From NCBI GenBank assembly GCA_029782365.1, contig JAKOUW010000244.1, positions 124,001-188,000 on the forward strand: DNA of 64,000 nt. Reading direction: 5' to 3'. Below are positions 46,007-54,718 of this stretch, piece after piece. The notes under the pieces were generated by a model that saw nothing but the letters and a program-made list of their open reading frames with translations, searched no databases and was not told the DNA's origin. Source of the stretch: Chloroflexota bacterium. Lineage in GTDB: Bacteria; Chloroflexota; Anaerolineae; Anaerolineales; UBA4823. Position numbers and translations under genes: made by a program. How positions within the stretch are numbered: position 1 is the stretch's first letter; every line of letters begins with the position of its first letter.

Positions 46007-48084
46007 CCAACTCGAAATGCCTTTAGAACAACCACGTTTTTTGAGCGAGTAGAATAATTTGCCTGGCCTGGCAATAACGGAACTGGCGGAGAGCTGAAGT
46101 CATTAGGAGGAAGAAGAGCAGTATCGATCACTCTTCTCCATTCCTGGCCGGCAGGTAGTGCGGGTAGGTCGAACGACAGGTTGTCCCAATAGGCATTGAG
46201 CATCACAAATAAATGTTCCGATTCTCGCGTGTCTGTCACTCGATTATTGAGTTCGTAAGCGATCGAATGAGAAATATCACGCCAATCTGGTTCGTTCGTT
46301 TTCACCCCATGCCAAGTGATCTTTATGTTCTCTGGATCTGCCCAGAATTTTTCCTCTGAGAATAATTTATGATGTTTATAAAAGTTTATTAATTCCTGGA
46401 CAAAGCGCAGTAAGTTAGTTTCTCGATTAACCAGATTCCAATCAAACCACGATATCTCGTTATTCTGACAATAAGCATTGTTATTGCCCTGTTGTGACCG
46501 ACGCACTTCATCACCCATCAGAATCATCGGTGTGCCTTGTGAATGAAAAAGAACAGTAAAAAAATTGCGAATCTGCCTGGCTCGCACAGCTTCTATAGCG
46601 GGATCGCTGGTTGGGCCTTCAAAGCCGTTATTGTTGGAATAATTTGCATCTGTGCCGTCTGTGTTGTTATTATGATTTGGGTCATTATGCTTCCGGTTGT
46701 AACTGACCAAATCGTTCAAAGTAAATCCATCATGGCAGGTAAAGAAATTGATGCTCCTGTGGGGTTCGCGATCAGGCTGAGGATATAAATCGCGGCTGCC
46801 AGCAATCCTGGCTGATATTGTCGCAACTGTGTTGCGTTCACCATGAATGAACCTGCGGGTGTCGTCGCGATAGTGACCATTCCATTCAGCCCAACGATGG
46901 CCGATGAATGTGCCAACCTGGTATAAGCCACCAGCATCCCAGGCTTCTGCGATGATTTTTGTCCCTGCTAGAATAGGATCAGACTCAATCTCCCATATTA
47001 TCGGTGGGCTGGTCATCACAGAACCTACATCGTCTCGGGAGAAAATCGACGCAAGGTCAAATCGAAATCCATCCACGTGCATCACCTGGACCCAATAATG
47101 CAGTGCGTCGATGATCATACGCCTGACGACTGAATGATTGGTTTTGAGTGTATTCCCGCACCCAGAGAAGTCTTTATACCGAGAACGATCCTTCGGATCA
47201 AGGATGTAATAGGCGCGGTTCTCCAATCCACGGAAGCTCAGCGTGGGACCATCAGCTCCGACCTCGGCGGTGTGGTTAAATACAACATCTATGATCACTT
47301 CAATACCAGCGCGATGCAGCATTTTCACCATGTCTTTGAATTCTTCGACAGGACCGGCTGCATCAGAACTACCACAATAACCTCGATGAGGTGCGAAGAA
47401 AACGATTGGACTGTAGCCCCAATAATTGTTTAACCCCTTTGGCGCGTCCTGTTCATCAAATTGTTGGACGGGAAGCAATTCAACCGTGGAAATGCCTAAT
47501 GCTCTCAAGTAGGGGATTTTCGCTATTACACCAGAGTATGTACCGCGTTGTTCGGCAGGCAGCTCTGAGGACGGGTGGGCCGTAAAACCTCCAACGTGCA
47601 ATTCGTAAATAACCGAGCCACTAAAAGGCTTGTTTAGCGGACGATCTCCTTCCCAATCATAAGAACGCGTATCTATTACAACACTCTTCATCGAGCTGGC
47701 AATATTCGGTCCAGGCCGGCTCGCCGCCAACCGATCGTAATTGCTCCCGTAAGCAAGACAACGTGTATAAGGGTCGATGAGCAGTTTATCACCATCATAC
47801 CGTAATCCAGTAAAAGGATTCGATGGTCCATGCACTCGATATCCGTATAACTGCCCATGGCCAATACCCTGGACATAAAGATGCCAGTAATAAAAAGTAC
47901 GGTTAATTTTGGGGTGCAAGCTGATCACGCGGCTTGGACGTAAACTGTCGTAATGATCGAATAGTAACAGTTCCACAGCAGTGGCATTGCGACTAAACAG
48001 GGAGAAATTTGCTCCCTGGCCCATAACAGTGGCCCCCAGTGGATATGGTTGGCCGGCGAGAACATGTGTAGATGAAGAATGCAT
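45997..48084 (-). CDS. glgX: Glycogen debranching enzyme GlgX
   Basis: This 695-residue GH13 enzyme hydrolyses alpha-1,6 branches of glycogen or limit dextrin. An N-terminal CBM48 domain (~8-110, starting GQPYPLGATVMGQGANFSLF) is followed by the catalytic barrel with DVVFNHTAE (266-274), nucleophile Asp343 (VDGFRFD), acid/base Glu380 (IIAEAWDAGG) and the stabiliser Asp452 (TCHDGF). WGYSPIVFFAPHRGY and the NEISWFDW segment near the C-terminus are typical of GlgX/TreX-type isoamylases. No other glycogen gene lies in the window. It is divergent from the macroglobulin gene. It probably mobilises storage glycogen, feeding glycolysis and hence pyruvate kinase. Confidence 0.95.
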   Translation of the reverse strand: MHSSSTHVLAGQPYPLGATVMGQGANFSLFSRNATAVELLLFDHYDSLRPSRVISLHPKINRTFYYWHLYVQGIGHGQLYGYRVHGPSNPFTGLRYDGDKLLIDPYTRCLAYGSNYDRLAASRPGPNIASSMKSVVIDTRSYDWEGDRPLNKPFSGSVIYELHVGGFTAHPSSELPAEQRGTYSGVIAKIPYLRALGISTVELLPVQQFDEQDAPKGLNNYWGYSPIVFFAPHRGYCGSSDAAGPVEEFKDMVKMLHRAGIEVIIDVVFNHTAEVGADGPTLSFRGLENRAYYILDPKDRSRYKDFSGCGNTLKTNHSVVRRMIIDALHYWVQVMHVDGFRFDLASIFSRDDVGSVMTSPPIIWEIESDPILAGTKIIAEAWDAGGLYQVGTFIGHRWAEWNGHYRDDTRRFIHGERNTVATISARIAGSRDLYPQPDREPHRSINFFTCHDGFTLNDLVSYNRKHNDPNHNNNTDGTDANYSNNNGFEGPTSDPAIEAVRARQIRNFFTVLFHSQGTPMILMGDEVRRSQQGNNNAYCQNNEISWFDWNLVNRETNLLRFVQELINFYKHHKLFSEEKFWADPENIKITWHGVKTNEPDWRDISHSIAYELNNRVTDTRESEHLFVMLNAYWDNLSFDLPALPAGQEWRRVIDTALLPPNDFSSPPVPLLPGQANYSTRSKNVVVLKAFRVGEN

Positions 48085-48303
48085 CCTTTCGTAAATTATA
48101 ATATAGGAAAGGAAAAATGGATTAAGCTCAAGCCGGTTTCTAAAAATAAAGTAAAAAAGAAAGAGATGGACACCCTTTTGGGAACTTTCTTCCTTATATT
48201 GACGTTTAGATATTGGTATATTTGTGCCTATCGAAATCCTAAAAACGCGTTGTTAGAAAAAAATAAATCACCAATTTGAAGAGTATTCGTTGATGAGGAT
48301 AAT
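48085..48303. promoter_or_regulatory. Divergent intergenic region with a TATAAT element for glgX
   Basis: On the minus strand a perfect TATAAT hexamer (48095-48100) lies only 11 bases before the glgX ATG, so a transcript from it would have a very short leader; no good -35 is visible. The rest of this 219-base AT-rich region must also hold the promoter of the macroglobulin gene; TTGACG (48199-48204) is a possible -35 but lacks a well-spaced -10. AGGA (48296-48299) is the ribosome site of the macroglobulin gene. Confidence 0.35.
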
Positions 48304-51300
48304 ATGATCGAAAGAAGAATTGCCACAATCTCTCTATTTTTGAAGTCGTTAATTGTAGTATTCGGAATTGTACTGGTCGCGGCGTGTGATGCAGCAGGTC
48401 CAAAACCAACACCAGAGATTAGCCAGGCGGTGACCCCAACTATTGAATCAACGATTACATCCACTCCTGCGCCTACGTTTATACCAGTTGTGGATAACGG
48501 ACAGGCTATAGCGCCAATTGTTGTTGGTAGGAGCCCAGCGGGTGGTCAAACAGCGTCATTGAACAAACCGATAGAAATTTCTTTTGACCAGGCGATGGAT
48601 CAATCGTCCACAGCGAATGCATTGATCGTCTTGGAAGCTGGCGCGTCCCTGTCAGATAGGCAGCCAGTTCCAGGGCAAGTGGCCTGGAGTGATACGAAGC
48701 ATTTATTGTTCACACCTACGAATGGATTTAAAAGCGGGGCACGGTATTTTGTAAATCTGTCTGAAAAAGCAACATCAAGCCAGGGTAGATCCCTCAAAGA
48801 GGCTTACGACTTTGATTTTGTTACTGCCTCGCCGCTCGAAATCTCCCAGGTTTTACCTGCTCTCGACACAGAAGATGTAGCTCTAAATACTGCAATCGTG
48901 GTGACGTTCAACCGTCCGGTTGTACCTTTGGTAATTGCTGAACAACAAGATGCTCTTCCGAAACCATTGACAATCGAGCCGGCCGTTGAGGGAAAGGGCG
49001 AATGGCTCAACAGTTCAGCATATGTCTTTCGCCCTGCAAAGAATTTCCAAGGGGGAACACAATATCGCGTTAGCGTAGCGGCGGGACTGCAGGATGCGCA
49101 AAAAGAAACCAGCCTGGCAGAACCATATAGCTGGACTTTCCACACGGCAATGCCGTCTTTGGCAGGTTTTTCGTTCACTGATTTTGATTGGGAAAATTAC
49201 CCGATGCCGAAAAATTCCGTGAAGCTTCGCCAAAGCTTTTTCTTTCGTTTTCACCAGGCGATGGATCCATCCAGTACTGAAACTAATGTGACATTGGTTT
49301 CACAAACCGGAGAAAGTGCTCCTTTGTCCTTTGACTGGAGAGAAAATGGAACCCAATTGGTTTTCACACCAACTTTACCTTTGGCGATGGATACTCGTTA
49401 CACTATACATTTGGGGAAGCAGGCTCAGGTTGAGGGAGGTGGCAGCGGGCTGGATTATGACTTCGATTATTCCTTCAAGACAGTCAGCTATCCAGCAATC
49501 CTTTATACCACCCCATCCAATGGGGAATCTGCGAGGCAATTCGACTCGACATTTACCATCCATTTCGCTTCTCCAATGAAGTTTAATACCTGGAAAGACA
49601 AAATTACAATTGATCCTGCTCCGGAAGGCGGTACAACCTGGTATTACAACCCTGATGATTATTATGGGGAGCAGTGGACTCTAAACCTAAGCGGCTTACA
49701 ATCATCGACAAATTATGCGATCACCATACAGCCAGGCCTGGAAGATGTTTACGGCAATGCTATAAAAGTAGGCCAGACAATTCGTTTTCATACCGGACCA
49801 TATCCGCCAACGGCATTCTTCCAAATGCCGCAGGGTCTGGTTTTATATCGTGCTGGCGGCCCACAGGATTTTTATATTGGGTTGAGAAATGTAACCCGAG
49901 CGGATGTTCGATTGTATAAGCTGCCTTTAAAAACATACGCTGATCTCTACAATTATACAAGTGGAATCAACGAATACAACTTTACGCCGCCGCAAAGCGA
50001 CCTGATCTGGTCACAAGCCATTAACTTGAGTTCTGAAACTGACCAAAGAACACTACGCCAATTTCAACCTGCATCAGCAGGGAAAGATCGCCTCGACGCG
50101 GGTTTATATTATCTGGTGCTCAATGCGCCCCAAGTCGAAAGTTATGGTAATCCATTTACTGATCATCGCATTGTTATGGTAGCAGGTACAAATATCAGTT
50201 TAAAAGTATCTCCGAGTGAGGCTTTGGCATGGTTAACCGATCTGCAAGATGGGAAACCCCTGGCAAATTTGAATGTCGTCTTTTATGATGTTTCTCTCAA
50301 AGAAATCGGCCGGGCAATCAGTGGGCCAGATGGTATTGCAAAAATAGAAGGATTGTCATTTGATCCTAGTTCAGCAAACCAGGTGTATGCGCTGGTGGAT
50401 GATTCAAATAGATTTGGCTTTGCCTCCAGCGCCTGGGGATCTGGCGTTTCACCTTACGATTTCGGAATATGGCAAGATTACTACTCTCGTCCATCATTGG
50501 AAAGAACTTATGTTTACACGGATCGCCCTCTGTATCGGCCAGGACAACCGGTCTATTATAAAGGCATATTGAGAACGGATGACGACGGTAGCTATTCTTT
50601 ATCTCAATCACGCACGGTACGTGTGACGATCACAGATTATAACAATACTGCGGTATTCTCCGACACCTTGCCGGTCAATGAGTTTGGAAGCTTCAATGGG
50701 AAATTTAGCCTTGACCAGAATGCTACTTTGGGTGTTTACTCAATCAATGTTTACTCTGGTGTGCCAGTTGGAAAACTTGAGGACCAGCAGGTAATTGGCG
50801 GGGTGAGTTTTAACGTAGCGGAATATAAGAAGCCCGAATTCATTGTAGATGTGCAGGGCCGACCACAAAAAGCGTTACCCAATCAAGCCCTGGAATTCAC
50901 TGTTCAATCTGATTATTACGCTGGAGGCCCTCTGGCAGATGCAGAAGTATATTGGAACTTGCAAAGCCAGCCTTTTACATATAATCCGCCAGACGAATAC
51001 ACCAGTTATACATTTTGGGATGGTGAATGGGATATAGCATATGACTTCTTGGGCGGCCAGCAGCCGGCCAAAAGCCTTAGCGAAGGGAAAACGCGAACTG
51101 ATGCGTCAGGCAAGGCAATAGTGGATATACCTGCCAGCCTGGGTGATAAAGGGGCCAGCCAGACTCTTGTTTTTGAAAGTGGCGTGACAGATTTTGCCGG
51201 TGTGAGTGTATATGGACGCAATCAAGTTGTGGTAAATCGCAGTCAGGTATATCCTGGAATCCGCAGCCAGGCCTATGTTTCTGAAGTGAAAAAGCCAGCT

Positions 51301-54300
51301 GCCTTTGACCTGGTAGCCCTTGATTGGGATGGTAAGCCAATTGCTGGACAAAAAGTAGATATTACCATCGTCGAGAGGCATTGGAATAACGTTCAATCTG
51401 TCGATTCAGACGGTCGGATCAAATGGGAAAGTAATGTCGAAGAAATTCCGGTCAGTGCAGTTTCTGGCCTGGCGTTAGATGATAAAGGCAAGGGACAAAC
51501 CGCTTTTACTCCTGACCATGGGGGAGTATACCGAATAACGATAAAGGCACGTGATGCACTAGGCAACATCGGGCAGGCTTCTGTGTTTATCTGGGTAGCA
51601 GGGGTAGATTACATTCCGTGGCGGCAGGGTAATAATAAAGGCTTTGATCTGGTAAAAGACAAAACACAATATAACCCGGGTGATAAGGCATCAATCTTGA
51701 TTGCTTCTCCTTTCAATGAAGCTGCATATGCCCTGGTCACAGTTGAACGCGGCCATATCCGCAAATCAGAGGTAATTTTACTCAATACAAATAGTACAAT
51801 TTACCGCCTGCCGATTACTGAAGATATGGCGCCCGGTGTGTATATCTCGGTGTTGATTATTCACTGTACTTCCGATTCGCCACCCGATTTTCGCTTGGGC
51901 ATCACCGAATTGAAAGTTAAACCAAGCGCTCAGGCACTGCAAGTAAAGTTAAAGGTAGACAAATCGCAAGCCAGCCCAGGTGATAAAGTCACTTATTCTA
52001 TTCAGGTGACCGATTATCTTGGTAAACCCCAACAAGCAGAGGTGTCTCTTTCATTGAGTGACCTGGCAGTGTTGAACCTGGCAGATGCGAATTCAGGCCC
52101 AATATTGGATTTCTTCTACTACAAACGTAACTTGAGTGTAACAACATCTGTTCCACTCGTCTTTACAGTTGAAGATTACAATGCCCAATTGGCACGTGAC
52201 GCCGCTGCTTTAGGTTATGGGATGGGTTCGGGTGGGGGAAAGGGTTACGGCGAGCAAGGCATCATTCCTGTGCGTGGACGGTTTTTGGATACTGCTTATT
52301 GGAATGCGAATGTGGTGACTGGTGCAGACGGCAATGCCAGTGTATCGGTTGAATTACCCGACAACCTGACAACCTGGCGAATGGATGCCAGGGCGGTTAC
52401 CAAAAATACCTTGGCAGGGCAAGCACAGCTCGACTTAATTTCTACTAAATCACTGCTGGTACGGCCTGAAACGCCACGATTCTTTACTGCTGGTGATGAA
52501 GTCCTCGTCGGCGCAGCTATTCACAATAATACTGGCATGCCCCTGGATGTGAATGTGGATTTAAATGCGAGCGGTGTGAGTGTCCTGGATGCTGTTTCTC
52601 AAAAGGTTTCAATCGCAAATGGAAAACAGTCATATATTACATGGAAAGTGCGGGTGAACCAGGATGCAGATCGCGTTGATATGGTATTCTCGGCGCAAGG
52701 CGGCGCATTTTCAGATGCCAGTAAACCACCTTTGGGAACTCTGGACAACCAGGGACTGCCGGTTTACAGGTACGAGGTTCCCGAATCAATCAGTACTGGT
52801 GGTCAACTTCTTCAAGCAGGTACCGCAGTTGAATCGTTATTCTTACCCCAGGGTTGGAATATTCAAGCAGGTGAACTCGATATTCAAATTGCTCCAACAT
52901 TGGCCGCCGGAATGACCGACAGCCTGGTATACCTGGAAACTTATCCTTATGCATGCATTGAGCAGACGATCTCTAGTTTCTTGCCGAATGTAGTCAGTAC
53001 GCGTGCTTTGCATGATGCTGGTTTGAGTAATCCTGACCTTGAAAAGAAATTAGCCGATCAGGTCAACGGCAGCTTACAGCGCCTTTCCAGTTTACAAAAT
53101 CCAGATGGCGGATGGGGTTGGTGGTCGACAGGAAAATCTGACCCAACGACATCAGCATACACGTACCTTGGTCTGGTCGAGGCCCAAGAAGCAGGATATG
53201 CCGTGGATCAATCAATGGTTGAAACTGCTTTACAGTATTTGCAGCAAAATACCCTGGTAAGCCTGGACGGAAAGAAGAAGGATCCTGAAGTATTAAATCA
53301 ACAGGCATTTATCTTGTTTGTTCTGGCCAGAGGAGGCAACCCAGCCATCAGCAATATGAGCCAGCTTTATGAATTTTACCGGCAGGATTTAGGCTGGTAT
53401 GCGCGTGCGCTTTTAGCGGAAAGTCTATGGAGGCAAAATACAGCCGATGAAAGGTTAAAAACACTTACCTCAGATTTGACCAGTGCTGCCATGGTAAGCG
53501 CGACGGGCACTCATTGGGAAGAAACCTATTCGGATCGTTTCAATTGGAACAGCGACACCCGAACAACTGCGATCGTGGTAGAAGCGCTTAGCCAGATCGA
53601 CCCAAATAATCCAATCAATGCAAATGCGGTGCGGTGGTTGATGAATCACCGGCAGAATGGACATTGGAATGGTACTCAAGAAACAGCCTGGAGTGTAATG
53701 GCATTGTCGCGTTGGATGACCAACAGCGGCGAACTAAAGGCGGATTATAAATTTGCAGTTGCTTTCAATGGCCAGGTGATCGGTGGCGGAGATGTTTCCG
53801 CCGACAATATGCGCCAGTCTGTTAACCTGAGAGTAATGGTAAGTGATTTCTTGAAACAGGAATCAAACCGTCTGGCAATCAGCCGCAGCGATGGGAATGG
53901 GAATTTATACTACACCGCTCACTTAAATGTCTTTTTGCCGGTTGACCAGGTCATTGCCCTGGATCAAGGAATTCAAATACAACGACAATATTTCCATCCC
54001 AATGATCTAAATGCACCTGTGACGGAAGCCAAGCAAGGAGATTCGTTAGTGGTGCGCCTGACAATCAGTTCTGCAGAGGCATTGCATTATATTGTGGTAA
54101 ATGATCCTTTACCGGCGGGCCTCGAAGCAATCGATACTTCGCTAAAAACAAGCCCCACACCAGAAATCCCACTTGGATTAAATCCGATAAGCGATGGATG
54201 GGGTTGGTGGTACTTTGAGCATGTCGAGCTACGAGACGAAAAGGTTGTTCTATCAACCAATTACTTGCCTGCCGGATCCTATACCTATACATACATGGTG

Positions 54301-54411
54301 CGCGCCAGTTTGGCTGGAAATTTCAAAGTAGTGCCCCCGACTGCGCAAGAGTTTTATTTTCCGGAAGTATATGGGCGAGGGAATGGCAGTCAATTTATCG
54401 TAAACCCTTAG
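48304..54411 (+). CDS. Bacterial alpha-2-macroglobulin family lipoprotein
   Basis: The 2035-residue protein starts with a lipoprotein signal peptide; the lipobox is VAAC with Cys28. A Pro/Thr linker (~32-60) and several Ig-like Big_5 domains (~70-500) precede the MG2-type motif around residue 735 (YTDRPLYRPGQPVYYKG). A glycine-rich segment (~1305-1315, GYGMGSGGGKGYG) lies just before the A2M domain (LPDNLTTWRMDARA) and may serve as bait. The thioester motif is intact: Cys1551-Ile-Glu-Gln1554, followed by the alpha/alpha toroid (SLQNPDGGWGWW) and a C-terminal receptor-like domain. Such proteins trap attacking proteases by covalent thioester attachment at the cell surface. The neighbouring convergent gene encodes PBP1C, the classic companion of bacterial macroglobulins. 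Confidence 0.94.
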   Translation: MIERRIATISLFLKSLIVVFGIVLVAACDAAGPKPTPEISQAVTPTIESTITSTPAPTFIPVVDNGQAIAPIVVGRSPAGGQTASLNKPIEISFDQAMDQSSTANALIVLEAGASLSDRQPVPGQVAWSDTKHLLFTPTNGFKSGARYFVNLSEKATSSQGRSLKEAYDFDFVTASPLEISQVLPALDTEDVALNTAIVVTFNRPVVPLVIAEQQDALPKPLTIEPAVEGKGEWLNSSAYVFRPAKNFQGGTQYRVSVAAGLQDAQKETSLAEPYSWTFHTAMPSLAGFSFTDFDWENYPMPKNSVKLRQSFFFRFHQAMDPSSTETNVTLVSQTGESAPLSFDWRENGTQLVFTPTLPLAMDTRYTIHLGKQAQVEGGGSGLDYDFDYSFKTVSYPAILYTTPSNGESARQFDSTFTIHFASPMKFNTWKDKITIDPAPEGGTTWYYNPDDYYGEQWTLNLSGLQSSTNYAITIQPGLEDVYGNAIKVGQTIRFHTGPYPPTAFFQMPQGLVLYRAGGPQDFYIGLRNVTRADVRLYKLPLKTYADLYNYTSGINEYNFTPPQSDLIWSQAINLSSETDQRTLRQFQPASAGKDRLDAGLYYLVLNAPQVESYGNPFTDHRIVMVAGTNISLKVSPSEALAWLTDLQDGKPLANLNVVFYDVSLKEIGRAISGPDGIAKIEGLSFDPSSANQVYALVDDSNRFGFASSAWGSGVSPYDFGIWQDYYSRPSLERTYVYTDRPLYRPGQPVYYKGILRTDDDGSYSLSQSRTVRVTITDYNNTAVFSDTLPVNEFGSFNGKFSLDQNATLGVYSINVYSGVPVGKLEDQQVIGGVSFNVAEYKKPEFIVDVQGRPQKALPNQALEFTVQSDYYAGGPLADAEVYWNLQSQPFTYNPPDEYTSYTFWDGEWDIAYDFLGGQQPAKSLSEGKTRTDASGKAIVDIPASLGDKGASQTLVFESGVTDFAGVSVYGRNQVVVNRSQVYPGIRSQAYVSEVKKPAAFDLVALDWDGKPIAGQKVDITIVERHWNNVQSVDSDGRIKWESNVEEIPVSAVSGLALDDKGKGQTAFTPDHGGVYRITIKARDALGNIGQASVFIWVAGVDYIPWRQGNNKGFDLVKDKTQYNPGDKASILIASPFNEAAYALVTVERGHIRKSEVILLNTNSTIYRLPITEDMAPGVYISVLIIHCTSDSPPDFRLGITELKVKPSAQALQVKLKVDKSQASPGDKVTYSIQVTDYLGKPQQAEVSLSLSDLAVLNLADANSGPILDFFYYKRNLSVTTSVPLVFTVEDYNAQLARDAAALGYGMGSGGGKGYGEQGIIPVRGRFLDTAYWNANVVTGADGNASVSVELPDNLTTWRMDARAVTKNTLAGQAQLDLISTKSLLVRPETPRFFTAGDEVLVGAAIHNNTGMPLDVNVDLNASGVSVLDAVSQKVSIANGKQSYITWKVRVNQDADRVDMVFSAQGGAFSDASKPPLGTLDNQGLPVYRYEVPESISTGGQLLQAGTAVESLFLPQGWNIQAGELDIQIAPTLAAGMTDSLVYLETYPYACIEQTISSFLPNVVSTRALHDAGLSNPDLEKKLADQVNGSLQRLSSLQNPDGGWGWWSTGKSDPTTSAYTYLGLVEAQEAGYAVDQSMVETALQYLQQNTLVSLDGKKKDPEVLNQQAFILFVLARGGNPAISNMSQLYEFYRQDLGWYARALLAESLWRQNTADERLKTLTSDLTSAAMVSATGTHWEETYSDRFNWNSDTRTTAIVVEALSQIDPNNPINANAVRWLMNHRQNGHWNGTQETAWSVMALSRWMTNSGELKADYKFAVAFNGQVIGGGDVSADNMRQSVNLRVMVSDFLKQESNRLAISRSDGNGNLYYTAHLNVFLPVDQVIALDQGIQIQRQYFHPNDLNAPVTEAKQGDSLVVRLTISSAEALHYIVVNDPLPAGLEAIDTSLKTSPTPEIPLGLNPISDGWGWWYFEHVELRDEKVVLSTNYLPAGSYTYTYMVRASLAGNFKVVPPTAQEFYFPEVYGRGNGSQFIVNP

Positions 54412-54718
54412 TTCAGAGGAATTCGGAGAAAAGTAGGGCTGTCCTGATCGTTTAGGACAGCCCATTACATTCATCCCACTTTGATTGAAAAACTCGATTG
54501 GAAATGATACTCCCGATCCACAAAAAGGGTAATTTTCCTACCACTTTCTCCCACGAACATATTTTTGAAAGATGGATTTGTGAAGGAAAATTGCGCCCAA
54601 TAAATACACTCCATCATTCGATCACAACGGACTCCAAGTCATACGGTTGCCTGATCTATTTCGGCTGGTTGGTCGGCGCATAATTTTGCCGTCTCATGAA
54701 GAAAATTGAGGGGCTAGA
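54412..54718. other. Intergenic region between convergent macroglobulin and pbpC genes
   Basis: This 307-base stretch contains the hairpin at 54436-54463 and otherwise no feature I can support. A short open frame at 54498-54683 has no ribosome site and no recognisable product. Confidence 0.6.
54436..54463. terminator. Hairpin terminator between convergent genes
   Basis: GGGCTGTCCT (54436-54445) pairs perfectly with AGGACAGCCC (54454-54463) across an 8-base loop. On the + strand ATTACATT follows; on the minus strand TACTTTTCT follows, so it could act in both directions. It lies 24 bases after the macroglobulin stop and 255 bases after the pbpC stop. Confidence 0.7.

Noticed and set aside
48079-48279. 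66-residue open frame between glgX and the macroglobulin gene
   Set aside because: Lys-rich start overlapping the glgX start codon, no recognisable domain, and it occupies the promoter region.
54498-54683. 61-residue open frame after the macroglobulin gene
   Set aside because: No ribosome site and no recognisable product; probably chance.
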